This document shows, one piece after another, positions 54,634-62,647 of a DNA stretch of 64,000 bases; positions within the stretch are counted from its first letter, which is position 1, and each line of letters starts with the position of its first letter. A program made the translations under genes and the position numbers. This DNA comes from DASZBX01 sp035943635 (lineage in GTDB: Bacteria > Actinomycetota > Actinomycetes > Streptomycetales > Catenulisporaceae): positions 1-64,000 of the forward strand of contig DASZBX010000061.1 in assembly GCA_035943635.1 (NCBI GenBank), given 5' to 3'. The notes below the pieces were generated by a model. The model made no database searches and had not been told where the DNA came from. It worked only from the letters and a program-made list of their open reading frames with translations.

Positions 54634-55336
54634 GCACGAGAAACTCCCGGCGACCAGGGGCGGGAACGAGGGCGTGCAGGGCGCCAAGCCGTCCAGCCGC
54701 AACCCGCTGGACTCGGTGGCCGGCTTCGGCGTCACCCTGCACACCATCATCAAGAAGCCGACCACGGAGATGTACCCGGAGGAGAAGGTCCCGACCGCGC
54801 TGCGGTTCCACGGCCGGCACCAGCTCAACCGGCACCCGGACGGGCTGGAGAAGTGCATCGGCTGCGAGCTGTGCGCCTGGGCCTGCCCGGCCGACGCGAT
54901 CTACGTCGAGGGCGCGGACAACACCGAGGAGGAGCGCTTCTCCCCGGGCGAGCGGTACGGCAAGGTCTACCAGATCAACTACCTGCGCTGCATCCTGTGC
55001 GGGCTGTGCATCGAGGCCTGCCCGACCCGCGCGCTGACCATGACGAACGAGTACGAGCTGGCCGACACCAGCCGCGAGTCCCTGATCTACGACAAGGACC
55101 GGCTGCTCGGGCCGATGGCCGACGGCATGATGGCCGCGCCGCACGAGATGTACCCGGGTACCACCGAGAAGGAGTACTACCGGGGCCAGGTCACCAAGTC
55201 GGTCCCGGAGCAGGCCTACCCGGTGTCGGCGACGGAGAACACCGACGACCTCGACGCGCAGGCCGCGGCCACCGCGACCGCCGCCGCCGTGGCCGCAGCG
55301 GCCGGAGACGAACCCGGAGAGGCGGCGACGGCATGA
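54626..55336 (+). CDS. nuoI: NADH-quinone oxidoreductase subunit I
   Basis: The 236-residue ferredoxin-like subunit binds two [4Fe-4S] clusters, N6a and N6b, through CIGCELCAWACP and CILCGLCIEACP. The N-terminal part contains VAGFGVTLHTIIKKPTTE. The last 30 residues form an Ala/Thr-rich tail. Its ATG lies inside the end of nuoH and the stop overlaps nuoJ (ATGA). Confidence 0.96.
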   Translation: MAEHEKLPATRGGNEGVQGAKPSSRNPLDSVAGFGVTLHTIIKKPTTEMYPEEKVPTALRFHGRHQLNRHPDGLEKCIGCELCAWACPADAIYVEGADNTEEERFSPGERYGKVYQINYLRCILCGLCIEACPTRALTMTNEYELADTSRESLIYDKDRLLGPMADGMMAAPHEMYPGTTEKEYYRGQVTKSVPEQAYPVSATENTDDLDAQAAATATAAAVAAAAGDEPGEAATA

Positions 55337-56247
55337 GCGCCCTGGTGGTCCTGGCCGACCCGGTGGCGAGCACCGGCGGAGGCGAGACGCTGCTGTTCTG
55401 GGTCGGCTCCGCGATCTGCGTGGCCGGCGCGCTGGGCCTGATCTTCGCGAAGAAGGCCGTGCACTCGGCCCTGTGCCTGTGCGCGGTGATGATCTGCCTG
55501 GCCCTGTTCTACATGGCCCAGGGCGCGATCTTCCTGGGCGTGGTCCAGATCGTCGTCTACACCGGCGCGATCATGATGCTGTTCCTGTTCGTGTTGATGC
55601 TGATCGGCATCGACCACACCGAGGTGCTGGCCGAGAACATCCGCGGCCAGCGCTGGGCCGCGGTCGTGCTCGCGGTCGCCTTCGGCGCGATCATGCTCGG
55701 CGTGCTCGCGCACGCCCACCTCGGCGTGTTCAAGGGCGTGGACGCGGCCAACGGCCAGTACGGCGGCAACGTCCCCTCGCTGGCGAACCTGCTCTTCTCC
55801 CGGTACTACTGGGCCTTCGAAGTCTCCTCGGCGGTGCTGATCACCTCCGCGCTCGGCGCGATGGTGCTGGCCCACCGGGAGCGGGTGCACGCCCGCAAGA
55901 CCCAGCGGGAACTGTCCGAGGACCGGTTCAAGCGGTTCGACCGGGACCCGTCCACGATCGTCACCCCGATGCCCAGCCCCGGCGTGTTCGCCCAGCACAA
56001 CGGGGTGGACACCCCGGCGCTGCTGCCGGACGGGAGCATCTCCGAACTGAGCGTCAACGCGACCCTGCGCAACCGGGGCATGCTGCGCGGCATCCGGCCG
56101 CTGGCCGTGCCGCTGCCGCGGGCCGACCACCCGCAGGGCAACGGCCACAGCAACGGTCACAGCAACGGCCACCACGGCGACGGCTCCGCGAACGGTGCGG
56201 CCCAGGACCGGCCGGGACAGTCCGAGCGTGAGGAGATCCAGGCATGA
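55333..56247 (+). CDS. nuoJ: NADH-quinone oxidoreductase subunit J
   Basis: The 304-residue membrane subunit has about five helices, with the conserved VVQIVVYTGAIMMLFLFVLM containing the pi-bulge helix. E. coli NuoJ has only 184 residues; here a hydrophilic C-terminal extension of over 100 residues ends in an Asn/Gly/His-rich repeat (GNGHSNGHSNGHHGDG, about residues 277-292). The stop overlaps the nuoK start (ATGA). Confidence 0.95.
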   Translation: MSALVVLADPVASTGGGETLLFWVGSAICVAGALGLIFAKKAVHSALCLCAVMICLALFYMAQGAIFLGVVQIVVYTGAIMMLFLFVLMLIGIDHTEVLAENIRGQRWAAVVLAVAFGAIMLGVLAHAHLGVFKGVDAANGQYGGNVPSLANLLFSRYYWAFEVSSAVLITSALGAMVLAHRERVHARKTQRELSEDRFKRFDRDPSTIVTPMPSPGVFAQHNGVDTPALLPDGSISELSVNATLRNRGMLRGIRPLAVPLPRADHPQGNGHSNGHSNGHHGDGSANGAAQDRPGQSEREEIQA

Positions 56248-56543
56248 ATCCGGCGAACTACCTCTACCTCTCCGCGATCCTGTTCACCCTGGGCGCGTTC
56301 GGCGTGCTGATCCGCCGCGACGCGATCGTGGTGTTCATGTGCGTGGAGCTGATGCTCAACGCGGTCAACCTCAGCTTCGTCACCTTCTCCCGGATGAACG
56401 GCCACCTGGACGGCCAGGTGATCGCCTTCTTCACCATGGTCGTGGCGGCGGCCGAAGTCGTGGTCGGGCTGGCCATCATCATCACCGTGTTCCGCACCCG
56501 CCACTCGGCCTCGGTCGACGACGCCAACCTCCTGAAGTACTGA
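56244..56543 (+). CDS. nuoK: NADH-quinone oxidoreductase subunit K
   Basis: The 99-residue subunit has three transmembrane helices, with the proton-path glutamates in VFMCVELMLNAVNLSFV and in VVAAAEVVVGLAIIITVF. Length and motifs match NuoK exactly. It begins in the nuoJ stop and ends 13 bases before nuoL. Confidence 0.97.
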   Translation: MNPANYLYLSAILFTLGAFGVLIRRDAIVVFMCVELMLNAVNLSFVTFSRMNGHLDGQVIAFFTMVVAAAEVVVGLAIIITVFRTRHSASVDDANLLKY

Positions 56544-56556
56544 GAGGACGACAACG

Positions 56557-58512
56557 ATGCCGCTGTCGTATTCCCCGCTCCCGGCCACCGGCGTGTTCAC
56601 GCTGATCGCGCTGGTCGTCGCGCTGCCGCTGGCCGGCGCCGCGATCCTGCTGCTGGGCGGCCGGCGGACCGACCGCTGGGGCCACCTGCTCGGCTGCCTG
56701 GCCTCGGTCGCGGCCTTCGCGGTCGCCGCCGTGCTGTTCTTCTCGCTTCTGGCCAAGCCGGGCGGCGCGCGCTCCTACGACCAGCACGTGTACACCTGGG
56801 TCGCCGTGCCCGGCTTCACCGCCGACGCCGGCTTCCACCTCGACCAGCTGTCGATGACCTTCGTGCTGCTGATCACCGGCGTCGGCTCGCTGATCCACAT
56901 CTACTCGGTCGGGTACATGGAGCACGACGAGAACCGCCGCCGGTTCTTCGCCTACCTGAACCTGTTCCTCGCGGCGATGCTGGTCCTGGTGCTCGCGGAC
57001 AACTACCTGCTGCTGTACGCGGGCTGGGAGGGCGTGGGCCTGGCCTCGTACCTGCTGATCGGGTTCTGGCAGCACAAGCCCTCGGCGGCGGCCGCGGCGA
57101 AGAAGGCGTTCATCGTCAACCGGGTCGGCGACATCGGCCTGTCGGTCGCGGTGATGCTGATGTTCACCACCTTCGGCTCCTTCGACTTCACCACCGTGTT
57201 CAACCACGTGGGCTCGGCGAACCCGAGGACCGTGACCGGCATCGGGATCGTGCTGCTGCTGGCCGCCTGCGGCAAGTCCGCGCAGTTCCCGCTGCAGAGC
57301 TGGCTGGGCGACGCGATGGAGGGCCCGACCCCGGTCTCGGCCCTGATCCACGCGGCCACCATGGTCACCGCGGGCGTGTACCTGATCGTCCGCTCGCATG
57401 CCGTCTTCGACCTGTCCCCGAACGCGCGCCTGCTGGTCACCATCGTCGGCGCGATCACGCTGATGTTCGGGGCGATCGTCGGTTGCGCGAAGGACGACAT
57501 CAAGAAGTCCCTGGCCGGCTCGACCATGTCCCAGATCGGCTACATGGTGCTGGCCGCGGGCCTGGGCCCGCTCGGGTACGTCTTCGCCATCATGCACCTG
57601 GTCACCCACGGCTTCTTCAAGGCCGGGCTGTTCCTCGGCGCCGGATCGGTCATGCACGGCATGGACGACGAGGTGAACATGCGCCACTACGGCGCGCTGC
57701 GCAAGTTCCTGCCGATCACCTACGTCACCTTCGGCCTGGGCTACCTGGCCATCATCGGCTGCCCGCCGTTCTCCGGGTTCTGGTCCAAGGACAAGATCAT
57801 CGAGGTGGCGTTCAGCCAGGGCGGCACGGCCGGCTGGATCGAGGGCTGCGTGGCCCTGCTCGGCGCCGCGATCACCGCGTTCTACATGACCCGGATGATG
57901 CTGATGACCTTCTACGGCGACAAGCGCTGGAAGGCGAACGCCGAAGGGCACGAGCCAACTTCGGCGGAGCCGAACAATGGTCCACACCCGCACGAGGCCC
58001 CCAAGACCATGACCTTCTCGATGATCGTGCTGGCCTTCGGCTCGGTCTTCGCCGGCGGCCTGTTCACCCTGAACAGCGCCTTCGTGAACTGGCTGACCCC
58101 GGTCACCGGCCACAGCGAGGGACACCTGCCGATCAATCAGTGGGCCCTGTCCGGGATCACCCTGCTGGTCGTCGTGCTCGGCGTCGGCTACGCCTACAAC
58201 CAGTACGGCGCCAAGACGGTCCCCGACGTGGCCCCGGCCGGCCGGCCGCTGACCCGCGCCGCCCGCCGCGACCTGTACGGCGACGCGTTCAACGAGGCCG
58301 TCCTGATGCGCCCGGGCCAGTACCTGGCCCGCTTCCTGGTCTACTTCGACCTGCGCGGCATCGGAGGGTTCGTCAACGGCCTGGCCGCGGGCCTCGGCGG
58401 CACCTCCGGACGGCTGCGCCGGCTGCAGACCGGTTTCGCCCGCTCCTACGCGCTGTCGATGTTCGGCGGCGCGGCCATGCTGGTCACGGCCCTCCTCCTG
58501 GTTCGCGGTTAA
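56557..58512 (+). CDS. nuoL: NADH-quinone oxidoreductase subunit L
   Basis: The 651-residue antiporter-like proton-pumping subunit has about 14-16 helices. Characteristic parts are HIYSVGYMEHDENRRRFFAY, the first-channel lysine region GKSAQFPLQSWLGDAMEGPT and SALIHAATMVTAGVYLI. The C-terminal half includes the region for the long lateral helix. An ATG preceded by GAGAGGACG gives the start. Confidence 0.96.
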   Translation: MPLSYSPLPATGVFTLIALVVALPLAGAAILLLGGRRTDRWGHLLGCLASVAAFAVAAVLFFSLLAKPGGARSYDQHVYTWVAVPGFTADAGFHLDQLSMTFVLLITGVGSLIHIYSVGYMEHDENRRRFFAYLNLFLAAMLVLVLADNYLLLYAGWEGVGLASYLLIGFWQHKPSAAAAAKKAFIVNRVGDIGLSVAVMLMFTTFGSFDFTTVFNHVGSANPRTVTGIGIVLLLAACGKSAQFPLQSWLGDAMEGPTPVSALIHAATMVTAGVYLIVRSHAVFDLSPNARLLVTIVGAITLMFGAIVGCAKDDIKKSLAGSTMSQIGYMVLAAGLGPLGYVFAIMHLVTHGFFKAGLFLGAGSVMHGMDDEVNMRHYGALRKFLPITYVTFGLGYLAIIGCPPFSGFWSKDKIIEVAFSQGGTAGWIEGCVALLGAAITAFYMTRMMLMTFYGDKRWKANAEGHEPTSAEPNNGPHPHEAPKTMTFSMIVLAFGSVFAGGLFTLNSAFVNWLTPVTGHSEGHLPINQWALSGITLLVVVLGVGYAYNQYGAKTVPDVAPAGRPLTRAARRDLYGDAFNEAVLMRPGQYLARFLVYFDLRGIGGFVNGLAAGLGGTSGRLRRLQTGFARSYALSMFGGAAMLVTALLLVRG

Positions 58513-58527
58513 GGACACGGTGCTGAT

Positions 58528-60135
58528 ATGTCTTCCTTCCCCTATCTGACCGCCACGATGGCGGTCCCGCTGGTCGGCACCGGTGTGATCGCCCTGCTCC
58601 CCGCGGCGCACACCCCGGCCCTGGCCAAACGGATCGCCTTCGTCACCTCGCTGCTGACCCTCGCGATGAGCGTCGTGGACGCGCTGAAGTTCACCGCCGG
58701 CGGCGCCCGGTTCCAGCTGACCGAGACCTACAAGTGGATCCCGCAGTTCCACATCAACTACTCGGTCGGCGTCGACGGCGTCGCCCTGGTGCTGATCCTG
58801 CTGGCCACGGTGCTCATGCCGCTGGTGATCCTGGCCTCCTGGCACGACGCCGAGGAGAGCGAGGGACACCGCAGCCCGCGCACCTACTTCGCCCTGCTGC
58901 TGGTCCTGGAGACGATGATGATCGGGGTCTTCGCGGCCACCGACATCTTCCTGTTCTACGTGATCTTCGAGGTCATGCTGCTGCCGATGTACTTCCTGAT
59001 CGGCGCCTACGGCGGCGCCCGGCGCTCCTACGCGGCGGTCAAATTCCTGCTCTACGGCCTGCTGGGCGGACTGCTGATGCTGGCCGCGGTGATCGGGTTC
59101 TACGTGGTCGCCACCCGCAGCTCGGTCGGCGGCAGCTTCGACTTCCAGACCCTGTCCGCGGCGGTCTCGCACGGTACGATCAAGATGGCCCCGGTCACCG
59201 AACGCTGGCTGTTCCTCGGCTTCTTCGTCGCCTTCGCGATCAAGGCCCCGATGGTGCCGTTCCACTCCTGGCTGCCGGACGCCTCCGGCGAGGCCACCCC
59301 CGGCACCGCGGTCCTCCTGGTCGGCGTGCTGGACAAGGTCGGCACCTTCGGGATGCTGCGCTACTGCCTGGAACTGTTCCCGAACGCCTCGCACTACTTC
59401 ACCCCGGTGATCGTGGTGTTCGCCGTGATCAGCACCATCTACGGCGCACTGCTCGCGATCGGCCAGACCGACCTCAAGCGCCTGATCGGCTACACCTCGA
59501 TCTCGCACTTCGGCCTGATCGTGCTGGGCGTCTTCGCGCTCAACTCCCGCGGCCAGGTCGGCGCCACGCTCTACATGGTCAACCACGGCCTGTCCACCGG
59601 CGCCCTGTTCATCATCGCCGGCTTCATGATCCGCCGCACCTACAAGGACGGCAAGGTCAGCTCCGCGATCGAGCACTTCGGCGGCGTGCAGAAGGTGGCC
59701 CCGGTGCTCGCCGGGACCTTCCTGGTGGCCGGACTGTCCTCGCTGGCCCTGCCCGGACTGTCCTCCTTCGTCTCCGAGTTCCTGGTCCTGGTCGGCTCGT
59801 TCGAGCGCTGGCCGGTGGCCGCGGTGATCGGCACCACCTCGATCGTGCTGGCCGCCATCTACATCCTGTGGCTCTACCAGCGCACGATGACCGGGCCGGT
59901 GCTCAAGGCGGTCGAGGGCTTCAAGGACCTGAGCGTGCGCGAGGTGGTCGCGGTCTTCCCGCTGCTCGCCCTGATCATCGCGCTCGGCTTCTTCCCGAAG
60001 ATCGCCACCGACTACATCAACCCGGCGATCAACGCGACCCCGGCGATCTCCCGGCAGCACTCGGCGCCGCCCGGCGGCACCGGGTCCGCAGCCGCCCAGC
60101 CGGCCGGACAGACAACGAATGGAGCAGGACAGTGA
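58528..60135 (+). CDS. nuoM: NADH-quinone oxidoreductase subunit M
   Basis: The 535-residue proton-pumping subunit is homologous to NuoL and NuoN. It contains YSVGVDGVALVLILLATVLM, the channel region KAPMVPFHSWLPDASGEAT and KRLIGYTSISHFGLIVLG. It follows nuoL by 15 bases and its stop overlaps the GTG of nuoN (GTGA). The last ~35 residues are a disordered Gly/Ala/Gln tail. Confidence 0.96.
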   Translation: MSSFPYLTATMAVPLVGTGVIALLPAAHTPALAKRIAFVTSLLTLAMSVVDALKFTAGGARFQLTETYKWIPQFHINYSVGVDGVALVLILLATVLMPLVILASWHDAEESEGHRSPRTYFALLLVLETMMIGVFAATDIFLFYVIFEVMLLPMYFLIGAYGGARRSYAAVKFLLYGLLGGLLMLAAVIGFYVVATRSSVGGSFDFQTLSAAVSHGTIKMAPVTERWLFLGFFVAFAIKAPMVPFHSWLPDASGEATPGTAVLLVGVLDKVGTFGMLRYCLELFPNASHYFTPVIVVFAVISTIYGALLAIGQTDLKRLIGYTSISHFGLIVLGVFALNSRGQVGATLYMVNHGLSTGALFIIAGFMIRRTYKDGKVSSAIEHFGGVQKVAPVLAGTFLVAGLSSLALPGLSSFVSEFLVLVGSFERWPVAAVIGTTSIVLAAIYILWLYQRTMTGPVLKAVEGFKDLSVREVVAVFPLLALIIALGFFPKIATDYINPAINATPAISRQHSAPPGGTGSAAAQPAGQTTNGAGQ

Positions 60136-61715
60136 GTTCTCCGTTCCTCGCGGCCGCGGCGGCCGGGGCACCGCCGTTCGTCACCCCGCACGTGGAGTAC
60201 GGCAAGCTCTCGCCGATGCTGATCGTGTTCGGCGCGGCCACCCTGAGCGTGCTGGTCGAGGCGCTCGCCCCGCGCACCGCCCGCTACCGGCTGCAGGTCG
60301 GGATCGCCCTGCTCGGCCTGACCGCCGCCCTGGTCGCGGTGATCGCCCTGCACAACTCCCCGGCCCAGGACATCGCGGCCGGCGCGGTCCGGCTCGACGG
60401 CACCACCCTGTTCATCCAGGGCACCCTGCTGGTGATGTCCCTGGTCAGCGTGCTGATCATGGCCGAGCGCAAGGCCGACCACGGCTTCGACGCGTTCACC
60501 GCCCAGGGCGCGGCCACCCCCGGCTCCACCGCCGAGCGGGAGACCACCAGCGCCGGCTGGCTGACCACCGAGGTCTACCCGCTGGTGCTCTTCTCGGTCG
60601 GCGGGATGCTGCTGTTCCCGGCGGCCAACGACCTGCTGACCATGTTCGTCGCGCTCGAAGTGCTCTCGCTGCCGCTGTACCTGCTGTGCGGCCTGGCCCG
60701 CCACCGCCGGCTGCTGTCCCAGGAGGCGGCGCTGAAGTACTTCCTGCTCGGCGCGTTCTCCTCGGCTTTCTTCCTCTACGGCGCGGCGCTGCTCTACGGC
60801 TACGCCGGATCGGTCCAGCTGCCCGCGATCGCCGCCGCCGTGCACACCGACGCGCACGGTTCCGCCCTGCTGTACGCGGGCATCGCGCTGATCGGCGTCG
60901 GCCTGCTGTTCAAGGTCGGCGCGGCGCCGTTCCACATGTGGACTCCGGACGTCTACCAGGGCGCGCCGACCCCGATCACCGGCTTCATGGCCGCGGCGAC
61001 CAAGATGGCCGCCTTCGGCGCCCTGTTCCGGCTGCTCTACGTCGGCCTGATCGGCAGCGTCGACGTCTGGCGGCCGGTCCTGGACGCCGTGGCGATCCTG
61101 ACCATGGTGGTCGGCGGCGTGCTCGCGCTGACCCAGCGGGACATAAAGCGCCTGCTGGCCTACTCCGCGGTGCTCAACGCCGGATACGTGCTGATCTCGC
61201 TCGCCTCGGCCTCCGCGGCCGGGGAGTCGGCCGGCCTGTTCTTCCTGGCCGTCTACGGGATCGCGATGATCGGCGCCTTCGGCATCATCACCCTGATCCG
61301 CGACCCGGGCGGCGAGGCCACCGACCTGTCCCGCTGGGCGGGCCTGGGCAAACGTTCCCCGGTCCCGGCCACCCTGTTCACGCTCTTCCTCCTGGCCATG
61401 GCCGGCATCCCGCTGACCAGCATCTTCGCCGGGAAGTTCGCCATCTTCCAGGCCGCCATCGCCAACGGCAACACCGGCCTGGTGGTGGTCGCGGTGCTGG
61501 CCAGCGCCCTGGCCGCGTTCTTCTACCTGCGGGTGGTGGTGGTCATGTTCTTCTCCGAGCCGCTGCCGGACGGTCCGGTGATCGCGGTCCCCTCGCTGGC
61601 GACCAAGTCCGCCCTGGCGCTGACCGCGTTCGGCACCCTGGCCATCGGCGTCGCCCCCGCGGCGCTGCTGCACCTGGCCAACAACACCGCGACGCTGCTC
61701 GCCAGCGGGCGCTGA
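60132..61715 (+). CDS. nuoN: NADH-quinone oxidoreductase subunit N
   Basis: The 527-residue last subunit of the operon has about 14 helices, with LEVLSLPLYLLCGLARH, the channel segment GAAPFHMWTPDVYQGAPTP and KRLLAYSAVLNAGYVL. The GTG at 60132 overlaps the nuoM stop. A terminator follows 25 bases after the stop. This completes nuoA-N on one transcript. Confidence 0.96.
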   Translation: MSSPFLAAAAAGAPPFVTPHVEYGKLSPMLIVFGAATLSVLVEALAPRTARYRLQVGIALLGLTAALVAVIALHNSPAQDIAAGAVRLDGTTLFIQGTLLVMSLVSVLIMAERKADHGFDAFTAQGAATPGSTAERETTSAGWLTTEVYPLVLFSVGGMLLFPAANDLLTMFVALEVLSLPLYLLCGLARHRRLLSQEAALKYFLLGAFSSAFFLYGAALLYGYAGSVQLPAIAAAVHTDAHGSALLYAGIALIGVGLLFKVGAAPFHMWTPDVYQGAPTPITGFMAAATKMAAFGALFRLLYVGLIGSVDVWRPVLDAVAILTMVVGGVLALTQRDIKRLLAYSAVLNAGYVLISLASASAAGESAGLFFLAVYGIAMIGAFGIITLIRDPGGEATDLSRWAGLGKRSPVPATLFTLFLLAMAGIPLTSIFAGKFAIFQAAIANGNTGLVVVAVLASALAAFFYLRVVVVMFFSEPLPDGPVIAVPSLATKSALALTAFGTLAIGVAPAALLHLANNTATLLASGR

Positions 61716-61739
61716 CCGCGCCGGCTGCCACCGCCTTCC

Positions 61740-61778
61740 GGGCCCGTCTCCGCTCTGTCCAGAGCGGGGAGCGGGCCC
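61740..61778 (+). terminator. Terminator of the nuo operon (possibly bidirectional)
   Basis: GGGCCCGTCTCCGCTCT (61740-61756) pairs with AGAGCGGGGAGCGGGCCC (61761-61778) around GTCC, with one G-T pair and a small bulge. It lies between the convergent nuoN and barstar genes, so it may serve both strands. GGTTTGCTTG follows on the plus strand. Confidence 0.85.
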
Positions 61779-61800
61779 GGTTTGCTTGTGGCACGTGTCG

Positions 61801-62625
61801 CTACGCGGGGACCACGTCCACGCCGTTTCCGCTGAGGACCTCCATGATCATGCCGAGGTAGCTCTTCGGCCCGTCGCCGGTGTCCAGGGCCTTCGACAGG
61901 CTCCGCTGCGCGACCGGGAAGTCGTGCCAGAGCAGGCGGAATCGCTTGCCCTGCGGCCGGTCCGCGTCGTCGAGGCAGTCGGCCAGTGCCATGAAGTTCG
62001 ACCCGAAGTAGCCGCCGGGCCCGCTGAAGGCCTCGCCGACCGCGCAGAAGAAGCTCGCCAGATCCACGACCTGCCGCCCTTCAAAGATGAGGTCGCCCTC
62101 GGGCACCGGCCGGAGCCGGCCGGTCATCCGGTGGAAGTGCCGAAGCTGGGCGGCCTCCAGCCAGCCTTCCCGCCGTCCGGCCGGGATCGCCGACCAGAGG
62201 TTCCGCTCGGTGGGCACAGCGACCCGCCACGCATCCCAGACCGGCTGCGCGGCCGCGTGCGGCAGGGAACTGGTGCTTGCCGTGAGACCGACGGCCGAAT
62301 CCGGCCCGGACTCGGCCGCCGGAAGCGGGAACCGGACATCCCAGACCGGGTACTCGCCGATGCAGTCCCCGGCCGCATCCAGCACCTCCACAGTGACGTC
62401 CCCGGGGATGTACGCCGCCGACTGCTCGTCGAGGTAGCGATCGGGCGGAGCGACGAATCGCAGGCCGCGCATGCTCGCCGAGAGCACGTAGCCCGGCTCC
62501 TCGTCCGGCCGCTCGAAGTCGTCCTCGGGAGTCCGGCCGCCGACGAAGAAACCGTCCAGTTCCGTGCACTCGACCAGGCGCCCGCCCTCGGCGTCGACTC
62601 GCAGGGCGTACTTGCTGATAGCCAC
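61801..62625 (-). CDS. Barstar-domain immunity protein for the adjacent RHS toxin
   Basis: The 274-residue protein ends in a barstar-like domain at about residues 178-272: IFEGRQVVDLASFFCAVGEA, the core GGYFGSNFMALADCL, and strand RFRLLWHDF. Barstar binds and blocks barnase-type RNases. Relative to barstar NLDALWDCL, the key Asp35 position is Met212 and Trp38 is Ala, while Asp39 is kept (D216). The first ~165 residues form a separate domain I do not recognise (starts MAISKYALRVDAEGGRL). GAGGAGAAG lies eight bases before the GTG start, only 22 bases after the RHS stop, so the two genes form a toxin-immunity operon. Confidence 0.85.
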   Translation of the reverse strand: MAISKYALRVDAEGGRLVECTELDGFFVGGRTPEDDFERPDEEPGYVLSASMRGLRFVAPPDRYLDEQSAAYIPGDVTVEVLDAAGDCIGEYPVWDVRFPLPAAESGPDSAVGLTASTSSLPHAAAQPVWDAWRVAVPTERNLWSAIPAGRREGWLEAAQLRHFHRMTGRLRPVPEGDLIFEGRQVVDLASFFCAVGEAFSGPGGYFGSNFMALADCLDDADRPQGKRFRLLWHDFPVAQRSLSKALDTGDGPKSYLGMIMEVLSGNGVDVVPA

Positions 62626-62647
62626 GTCTAGCTTCTCCTCGCCGAGG

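Noticed and set aside
56482..60171. 1,229-codon open frame on the minus strand across nuoL and nuoM
   Set aside because: It is the antisense shadow of high-GC codons in nuoL and nuoM; its product is low-complexity Gly/Arg/Gln/His-rich with no domain.
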